DNA of 56,320 nucleotides. Origin: an uncultured Bacteroidales bacterium (GTDB taxonomy: Bacteria > Bacteroidota > Bacteroidia > Bacteroidales > Bacteroidaceae). Position 1 is the stretch's first letter, and each line of letters opens with the position of its first letter. Below, piece by piece: positions 50,638-56,320 of the stretch. The stretch covers positions 1-56,320 of the forward strand of contig CACXUA010000036.1 of NCBI GenBank assembly GCA_902770725.1, written 5' to 3'. A program made the position numbers and the translations under genes. The notes beneath the pieces were generated by a model. That model did not search any database. It was not told the origin of the DNA and was given only the letters and a program-made list of their open reading frames with translations.

Positions 50638-52479
50638 TTAGAACTGGAAGTAGATGAATGGCTGCATCTCCGCACTTACGAACTGGAAGATGATGAGCAC
50701 AGCAAGGATGCAGACAAGGCTCATGACGGGCAAAGGAAGTGCCGCAAAAGCCAACCTGTAACGGCGTTTCCAGTCTTCTGGCAACCAGTGGATAATCATT
50801 CCAAGCAGGAAGAGAACGAAGACATTGCGATAGTTGCACATAATCTCCCATTCGTTCCCAGACCATCGTGAACCTATGCGAGTAATCATCTGACTTGCCG
50901 TTTGCCAAGCCTCCTCGTTGGCTGTGGCTGGGTCAAGGTTGCTTCCAGAACGGAAGAAAAGCCTCGTAAAACTGATGAAAGTGAAGGTGACGAGGATAGC
51001 CCATGCCCTGCTATTGAAGGGAGCCCATTTCGTGTTAAGCATTCTCAACCAAGCACTTACGGCAATAAATGCTGTGAAGCAAAGGAAGACTCGCCACAAT
51101 GGTGCAGGCTGGTAGATGGTCAGCATCCAGAAACCAAGCGTTACGGCTGTCGTAAAGAAGGCACGATGCCAGGGATTTGCGTCACGCCAGAACTTATAGA
51201 CAATCATTCCCAGTCCATTCAAACCGCCCCAAATCAGGAAGTTCAGGCTTGCACCATGCCAGAGTCCACCCAAGAGCATCGTTATCATGCTGTTCAGGTT
51301 GGCATAAATCTTTTTGCGTCTGTCAGGACAACGCCAAGCAGTCAATATAACGGAGAGAGCCAGCAAGAGGGCTCCTATCGCTACCCAAATGTTTCCGCTC
51401 AGTATAAGAGCAGAAAGGGTGAGGGTCGCAATCCAGAAATATGTGCCGAAAGTGATGTTTCGATTGCCACCAAGTGGAATGTAAAGGTAGTTCTGCAACC
51501 AACGGCTAAGGCTGATGTGCCACCGCTTCCAGAAGTTGGAGCAGTTCTCGGCCTTATAAGGTGAGTTGAAGTTGCGAGGAAGGTGGAAGCCCATCAACAG
51601 AGAGAGACCGATGGCAATGTCCGTGTAGCCCGAAAAGTCTGCATAGACCTGCAAAGAATAAAGGAAGAGGGCAGCCAGATTCTCAAATCCGGTGAAGAGC
51701 ATCGGATTGGCAAAGACGCGGTCTATGAAGTTCAGAGCCAGATAGTCGCTCAGTATAATCTTCTTCGCCAAACCTCCCAATATCATGAATATGGCAATGC
51801 CAAACATTCTGCGACTAAGGAAATAACGGCGGTAGAGCTGGGGAATGAAGTCGCTGGCCTTGACGATGGGACCTGCTACAAGTTGCGGGAAGAAACTGAC
51901 GTAAAAACCAAAGTCGAGGATGTTGCGAACAGGCTTTATCAAGCCTCGATAGACATCGGCCGTGTAACTGATGACCTGGAAGGTGTAGAACGATATTCCG
52001 ACTGGCAGGATGATGCGGTCAACGCTGAATACAGGAGCCCCCGTTGCTGTGTTGAACCATTCGGCTGCAATGTTTCTGACCTCGATATGAATGCCGAAGA
52101 TTTGCCCGATAATGTCGGCAAAGAAGTAACTGTACTTGAAGTAGCAAAGAATGCCGAGGTCGAGCATCACGCTCAAAGTGAGCCACAGCCTCTTCTTCCA
52201 CCTCTCTTTGAGGGCATAGATGCGCTGTGCGATGAGGAAGTCGCTGCAAGTTACCAACAAAAGAAGTCCGACGAACAGCCCGCTTGTTTTGTAATAGAAA
52301 AGCAGGCTCACAGCCATCAAGTAAGCATTTCGCAGATGCGTACGTTTCTGCATCAGGGCAAAGCCGGCAAAGACGATGCAGAAGAACACCCAGAAATGCA
52401 TTTGGGTGAAGAGCAGGGGACTGTTCTCGTCGAAAGAGAATACATCCCGCAGGTAAGCTATGAACAATTCATGGTTCAC
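50638..52479 (-). CDS. MBOAT-family membrane O-acyltransferase (AlgI/DltB-like)
   Basis: 613 residues, many membrane helices. Family motifs: FGFYVSFFPQLVAGPIVKA, DFSGYTDIAIGLSLLMGFHLP, NFWKRWHISLSRWLQNYLYIPLGGNR, and GGLWHGASLNFLIWGGLNG near residue 405 with the invariant histidine. Such proteins move acyl groups across the inner membrane to modify extracellular polymers (alginate, D-Ala on teichoic acid, peptidoglycan). The two SGNH genes just upstream overlap it by 11 bases, so I infer an O-acetylation complex, target unknown. Confidence 0.93.
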   Translation of the reverse strand: MNHELFIAYLRDVFSFDENSPLLFTQMHFWVFFCIVFAGFALMQKRTHLRNAYLMAVSLLFYYKTSGLFVGLLLLVTCSDFLIAQRIYALKERWKKRLWLTLSVMLDLGILCYFKYSYFFADIIGQIFGIHIEVRNIAAEWFNTATGAPVFSVDRIILPVGISFYTFQVISYTADVYRGLIKPVRNILDFGFYVSFFPQLVAGPIVKASDFIPQLYRRYFLSRRMFGIAIFMILGGLAKKIILSDYLALNFIDRVFANPMLFTGFENLAALFLYSLQVYADFSGYTDIAIGLSLLMGFHLPRNFNSPYKAENCSNFWKRWHISLSRWLQNYLYIPLGGNRNITFGTYFWIATLTLSALILSGNIWVAIGALLLALSVILTAWRCPDRRKKIYANLNSMITMLLGGLWHGASLNFLIWGGLNGLGMIVYKFWRDANPWHRAFFTTAVTLGFWMLTIYQPAPLWRVFLCFTAFIAVSAWLRMLNTKWAPFNSRAWAILVTFTFISFTRLFFRSGSNLDPATANEEAWQTASQMITRIGSRWSGNEWEIMCNYRNVFVLFLLGMIIHWLPEDWKRRYRLAFAALPLPVMSLVCILAVLIIFQFVSAEMQPFIYFQF

Positions 52480-53659
52480 AATTCATAATTCTTAATTCCT
52501 CATTACAGATTGCATTGTAGAGCAAGTCGGCAAGCAGTTCATAACCTTCGGGGCTGAAGTGAATGTGGTCGCGGTTCATCAGATGAGCGCTAACCCATCG
52601 GTTGCTGCTGCTATAGCCTCCCATAATGCGGAACTGATTCCAGACAGCACCATTGCACTCGCGAGCAAGTTCCATCATGGCCTGTTCCACCTTTTGCGTG
52701 TTGCGATTGTATGTGCGACGCTGCCTTCCCACTCGCAACCAGCAGTCATTATTGGTGATGAACAGGAAGCAGACATTCGGATTGACAGCGCGCAACTTGT
52801 CCATTAGCATGCGATATGAGTCCTTGAATCTCTCCACATCAAATTTGGCGGGAAGGACATTTGCGTCGTTTATGCCAATGCCAAAAATGACCAGATCTGG
52901 CGGACAAATGCGCGAAAGCTCTTCTTCCAACAGGTCACAACGTAGCCACGAAGGGACGCTGGCACCGTTCACGCCACTTTCCGTATAGACAATGCGCTGT
53001 TTTGGTTCAGGATAGATGCCTCGCAAAACGAATCGACTGGTGCTATCCATGCCCGAGAATGCAATCGTGCACTGGCAATCGGGCTCTGGAAGGGTGAAGA
53101 GGAAGTCCGGTCCTTGCTGCTCGGCCAGAATCGTGTCGCCCTTGTCGAGGAGGAGATATGGCACTGCTGTACCTTCTGCTTTCCCAATGATGCAGAGCTT
53201 AGCGAAGGAATACTTTGCGGGAAGTTCCAAACGAAGCGTTGCCAGGGAATCGTTTGTCGAGGCTGCAGCACCACTCATGCCCAGTCTTTCCATTGGCAGG
53301 GCTTCTATGCAGCGCGACCGCTCCCAAGTTCCAGACGGGATGAGGCTGTAGTCTCTCGGAGCATTTGTCCGGATGGCTTTCCACGGAAACAACAGTCCTC
53401 TGGAAGCATCGAAATGTTCTCTCAGCCTGTTCGGGAAGATGCCGGCTTGAACATGGCTGCCTCCGATATGCAGAATGTTCAGTCTTTGCTGGCTGTCATG
53501 CATGCGAATCAAGAGCGAGTCGAACTGCTGGCGAGAACCCGGGAAGTCCAAACGATTCGCCCCCAAATTGATTCCAGCAGCGGCAGGAATGGGTATCGTG
53601 TCCTGTGCCATCGCGAGCAGGGACGTACACATTATTAAATATAGAAGGGCTTGTCTCAT
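52469..53659 (-). CDS. SGNH/GDSL-type hydrolase-like protein
   Basis: 396 residues with signal peptide MRQALLYLIMCTSLLAMA. Block I is ILHIGGSHVQAG, with GGSH in place of GDSQ, so the nucleophile Ser remains. Block III is FGIGINDAN, and block V is the Asp-x-x-His pair DHIHFSPEGYELLADLL near residue 365. Proteins of this kind act as periplasmic acetyl transferases or esterases beside an MBOAT, as in alginate O-acetylation (AlgJ/AlgX). Overlaps the MBOAT gene downstream and the other SGNH gene upstream (4 bases). Confidence 0.88.
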   Translation of the reverse strand: MRQALLYLIMCTSLLAMAQDTIPIPAAAGINLGANRLDFPGSRQQFDSLLIRMHDSQQRLNILHIGGSHVQAGIFPNRLREHFDASRGLLFPWKAIRTNAPRDYSLIPSGTWERSRCIEALPMERLGMSGAAASTNDSLATLRLELPAKYSFAKLCIIGKAEGTAVPYLLLDKGDTILAEQQGPDFLFTLPEPDCQCTIAFSGMDSTSRFVLRGIYPEPKQRIVYTESGVNGASVPSWLRCDLLEEELSRICPPDLVIFGIGINDANVLPAKFDVERFKDSYRMLMDKLRAVNPNVCFLFITNNDCWLRVGRQRRTYNRNTQKVEQAMMELARECNGAVWNQFRIMGGYSSSNRWVSAHLMNRDHIHFSPEGYELLADLLYNAICNEELRIMNCEP

Positions 53660-55122
53660 TCCTGTAGTTCGTCTTTTTTGAAGTTTACTGCTGCAGAGTC
53701 CTCGGCTGTCAGTTCCGCTTCTTCCTGTCCTGTACGGAACAGATAGAAATGGTAGTAAAGGTGGAGCGTGTCGTAGAGCAACTGCGCAATCTTCTTTGCT
53801 CCAAGGGGTGTGAAGTGTATGTAGTCAGGACCTGCCAATTGAGGACTCGCCTTGACCCAGTTTATGATGCTGCCCCAGCCTCCCATTGCTTCGTACATAT
53901 TCCAATATGCTGCTCCGGCTTCATCGGCAGCAACACGCAGGCTGTCGTTCAAGGCTGGCATGATGGGATAAGTCTCCATCGCTCCATTCCTGTTTCTGCG
54001 AGCCATGTCGGCAGGTCCTATGAACAGCACTTTTGCCTTAGGAGCAAGCGTTTGGAAGGAATGAATGAGTCGCTTGATGCCCTCCTTGAATTCGTACAAC
54101 TTGGAGTCGTTCAGGTAGGGCGTGCTGTTACCTCCGAACTGAAGGATAATTAGGGCGACGTTTTCACGCTCGAAGAATGGAGTCATGGACGCACGGTTGA
54201 TGTTCATCAGGGCGCTTCCTGTGCTACCTCGCATAGGTATGTTGTCCATGCTGACGCCAGTCTGCCCATCAAGTTGTATGCCAAGAATGTCTGTCTGCCC
54301 CTGGACTCCTATGGTTACGCCGTTTGTGGGGGCAGCCAATGAGACGGAATAGAAGTATGGTCCGCTTCCGCTGCTCAGTGGCATCTCATTTGCTTCCCGT
54401 TCGCCTCTGATAGTAAGAAGAAGTTTGGCTGGCCCTTTCGTCATGACGGTGATGCGATTGAAGCGTGAGGAGAGGCTATAGTCTTCTTCGTCTCTTCCTC
54501 TGAGGCGAATCGTTGCGTATCCGGGAATGTGTGTCGTTCTTGCCAACGGACCATAGAACCTGTCGGAACGTTGCATTTCCGATGGTCCGTAAGCCAGATA
54601 TTGTGGCAAGCTGTCTGGCCAGATGGCAGAGCTAAGCGTATATGTCTGTATGGTTTGCAGGGCAGGAACCATGCCGACTCCCATGCCGCCAAAGTCCTCT
54701 TGGAACTTTTGCCGAAGCAGGCTCGTTATGCGGTCGCACTCGATTTGCGAGTCACCATAATGCATGATGCGTACATTTCGGATATCAGCGCACTCGAGTT
54801 CTTCCCAAAACTCGTCGAAATAAGTCTCATCATTCCCAGGCATATAAATGCGGGCAGCGTTCGTAGTGCTGAAAGTACGAAATTCTTCTATCTTTTGGGT
54901 GTTAAGCGCTTCCTGCCTCATTTGCAGCAATTCTTCGGGGCTCAGCACAGGTTCGTCTGATTCTATGGATGCAGAATCTTTCGTCATAACCTCTGTCAGG
55001 TTGGGGAAATACAGACGAAAGTCTCTGCCGAGAGGAATGCCTTCGGAAGGGAAACAAATGCAAAGCAGTACAAGACCTGCTAATACACTAGAGAAGAAAA
55101 GTAATGATTTACGGGCGTTCAT
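53656..55122 (-). CDS. Second SGNH/GDSL-type hydrolase-like protein
   Basis: 488 residues. An N-terminal membrane anchor (SLLFFSSVLAGLVLLCICFP) keeps it at the inner membrane facing the periplasm. Block I is IMHYGDSQIECDRI near residue 122 with the Ser nucleophile, LQFGGNSTPY is the block III equivalent, and PDYIHFTPLGAKKIAQLL near 436 holds the Asp-His pair. Between blocks I and III sits a beta-rich insert of about 170 residues (YATIRLRGRDEEDYSLSS, LLLTIRGEREANE), which could bind the polymer. First gene of the three-gene set; a -7 box TATCTTTG (55137-55144, minus) precedes it. Confidence 0.88.
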   Translation of the reverse strand: MNARKSLLFFSSVLAGLVLLCICFPSEGIPLGRDFRLYFPNLTEVMTKDSASIESDEPVLSPEELLQMRQEALNTQKIEEFRTFSTTNAARIYMPGNDETYFDEFWEELECADIRNVRIMHYGDSQIECDRITSLLRQKFQEDFGGMGVGMVPALQTIQTYTLSSAIWPDSLPQYLAYGPSEMQRSDRFYGPLARTTHIPGYATIRLRGRDEEDYSLSSRFNRITVMTKGPAKLLLTIRGEREANEMPLSSGSGPYFYSVSLAAPTNGVTIGVQGQTDILGIQLDGQTGVSMDNIPMRGSTGSALMNINRASMTPFFERENVALIILQFGGNSTPYLNDSKLYEFKEGIKRLIHSFQTLAPKAKVLFIGPADMARRNRNGAMETYPIMPALNDSLRVAADEAGAAYWNMYEAMGGWGSIINWVKASPQLAGPDYIHFTPLGAKKIAQLLYDTLHLYYHFYLFRTGQEEAELTAEDSAAVNFKKDELQE

Positions 55123-55153
55123 TAGTGATTTGGGTGCAAAGATACGAAATAAA

Positions 55154-55192
55154 GTTAAACTTTAAACTTTAAACTCTAAACTTTAAACTTTA
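55154..55192. repeat. 7-bp tandem repeat (taaactt) between divergent genes
   Basis: About five copies of taaactt, one changed to taaactc, in the 136-base spacer between the SGNH operon and the LOG gene. The repeat would separate the two promoters. Confidence 0.7.
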
Positions 55193-55197
55193 TTTTG

Positions 55198-55205
55198 TAT
55201 CTTTG
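55198..55205 (+). promoter_or_regulatory. -7 box of the LOG-family gene
   Basis: TATCTTTG, 53 bases upstream of the ATG at 55259; the -33 is blurred by the tandem repeat. Confidence 0.5.
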
Positions 55206-55258
55206 TAGCGTAAAGAAGCAATTATACACATTATTATATTAATGGGGAGAGGTTTGTT

Positions 55259-56320
55259 ATGCGAGACAGATACAAACAGATAAAGACTGAAGCAGAGTTG
55301 GCAGAGTTGCTAAATTCGTCAGATCAGGAGCTACGACACATTGTCTTTCAGTGTGTTGACTTAACGCAGAATGCAGATCTTTCACTAAAGCATTCCTATC
55401 GCGAATGCCTTTTCCTGAGCTGCCGATTGCCGATGGGGCTCAAGCGTCAGTCACGCGATTGCCTCTTCTTGCCCAATATGGGCGAGGAATTTGGCTTCCC
55501 CAATCACCTCTATTCACCAGAGGAATTGTATGATGGCTTCAATCCAGATGAACCGGAAAGTTACGAAAGTTGCTACGATGGACGTGTCTATCGGCATTAC
55601 TTGAAGAAGGGGAAGTATGCGACAGACTTCAAGGAAACGCTGGCTCGCTCTTTGCACGACCATTCCATAAGCGATTGTTTGCACGACTTCCTCTCACGTT
55701 TCGACGAACATAAACTGGTTGGCGTGATGGGCGGACACAGTCTTTCGAGACTTGATCAAGCATATCTTCAAGTGGTGCGACTGAGCAAACGACTTGCCGA
55801 ACTGGGCTTCCTGATGATTTCTGGCGGTGGTCCTGGAGCAATGGAGGCAACACATTTGGGAGTTTGGATGGCTGGCAGAAGCGAAGAGGAACTGCAAGAA
55901 GCCCTTTCCATCATGAGTGTTGCGCCTCATTATACTGATAAACTTTGGCTTTCAACTGCTTGGGAAGTGCACAATCGCTTCCCCAATCTTGGTTACGAAA
56001 GCCTGGGCATTCCCACTTGGCTCTATGGTCATGAGCCTTCTACACCGCTTGCCACACACATTGCAAAGTACTTCGACAACAGCATTCGCGAGGATGGAAT
56101 CCTCTCTATCTCAAAAGGAGGCATCATCTATACACCAGGTTCGGCAGGAACCTTGCAGGAGATATTCCAAGAAGCGGTGCAGAACCATTATCTCACATTT
56201 GGCTACGCTTCCCCGATGATCTTTATGGGTAAGCAGTTCTGGTCAGAAGATGTGCCCGTCTGGCCCTTGATTATGGACTTGGTTGACAAGGGTAGATACA
56301 AGAATCTCATCCTCTGCCTG
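55259..56320 (+). CDS. LOG-family (lysine decarboxylase-like) nucleotide-binding protein, 3' end beyond the window
   Basis: 354 codons open to the window end. N-terminal region of about 150 residues unlike the small LOG proteins (MRDRYKQIKTEAELAELLNS). Then the Rossmann core VGVMGGHSLSRLD and MISGGGPGAMEATHLGVWM, and the catalytic-loop motif YTPGSAGTLQE in place of the usual PGGxGTxxE. LOG enzymes cut nucleoside monophosphates into base and ribose phosphate, known for cytokinin activation in plants. This long form is found in Bacteroidetes. The G-to-S change in the motif leaves activity uncertain. An ATG at 55242 is out of frame. Confidence 0.85.
   Translation, partial: MRDRYKQIKTEAELAELLNSSDQELRHIVFQCVDLTQNADLSLKHSYRECLFLSCRLPMGLKRQSRDCLFLPNMGEEFGFPNHLYSPEELYDGFNPDEPESYESCYDGRVYRHYLKKGKYATDFKETLARSLHDHSISDCLHDFLSRFDEHKLVGVMGGHSLSRLDQAYLQVVRLSKRLAELGFLMISGGGPGAMEATHLGVWMAGRSEEELQEALSIMSVAPHYTDKLWLSTAWEVHNRFPNLGYESLGIPTWLYGHEPSTPLATHIAKYFDNSIREDGILSISKGGIIYTPGSAGTLQEIFQEAVQNHYLTFGYASPMIFMGKQFWSEDVPVWPLIMDLVDKGRYKNLILCL

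Overview
This window is a piece of a Bacteroidales chromosome, most like Prevotella or Bacteroides. The evidence is the repeated promoter pattern (a -7 box TAnnTTTG with TTTG/TTG about 19-22 bp upstream), the lack of Shine-Dalgarno sites, the gene set (methylmalonyl-CoA epimerase, DUF4348, DUF4296, ileS-dksA-lspA, a GH95 and a GH78 glycosidase, and the HAD/Maf/DUF2520 operon), and C-terminal tails of the type 'YNLAGQ...KG...GKK'. The first ~1.2 kb does not belong with it. It is a GC-rich 3' part of a Firmicutes-like recG, joined in frame to a DUF3987 protein with Bacteroidales composition, and is most simply an assembly chimera.

Layout. 1-2.9 kb: recG/DUF3987 junction. 3.0-4.2 kb: PadR regulator with a perfect palindromic operator candidate, then a frameshifted PspC-domain gene. 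4.2-9.2 kb (minus): small secreted protein, GH95 alpha-L-fucosidase-like enzyme, aroB. 9.45 kb: tRNA-Met with promoter and terminator. 9.7-16.1 kb (minus): a GH18-like gene split by one in-frame TGA, followed by a 1689-aa multidomain CotH protein. 16.1-16.97 kb: gene-poor, with repeats. 17-23 kb: M16 protease, small secreted protein, GH78 rhamnosidase. 23-27.8 kb (minus): TonB-dependent receptor, methylmalonyl-CoA epimerase, DUF1080, fmt. 27.9-30.9 kb (plus): nitroreductase, DUF2520, KdsC-like phosphatase, maf, lipoprotein. 31-33.7 kb (minus): DUF4348 lipoprotein, murB, MBL hydrolase. 33.8-37.4 kb: pheS, then rpiB and transketolase on the minus strand. 37.6-43.2 kb (minus): ileS, dksA, lspA, DUF4296, and a 54-aa ORF. 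43.4-47.7 kb (minus): FadL-like porin, NhaD-like antiporter, DbpA-like helicase. 47.8-50.6 kb: secreted protein, MNT/HEPN pair, DUF4375, smpB. 50.6-55.1 kb (minus): two SGNH proteins and an MBOAT acyltransferase, which look like a polymer O-acetylation set. 55.26 kb to the end: LOG-family protein, cut by the window edge.

Most genes are housekeeping, in tightly packed operons with many ATGA stop/start overlaps. The carbohydrate genes (GH95, GH18-like, CotH, GH78) have no SusC/SusD pair nearby, so this is not a classical PUL.

The most interesting non-coding signal is a dispersed family of 22-bp-period tandem repeats found in at least six intergenic regions. Each unit is an 18-bp near-palindrome (ideal form AACTTAACACGTTAAGTT) plus a 4-bp linker, and one array supplies a gene's stop codon. 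A second signal is a palindromic element inserted in frame inside maf. Four genes (pspC, GH18-like, transketolase, dksA) carry single disrupting lesions. Two of them are normally important genes, so consensus or assembly error has to be weighed against real decay.
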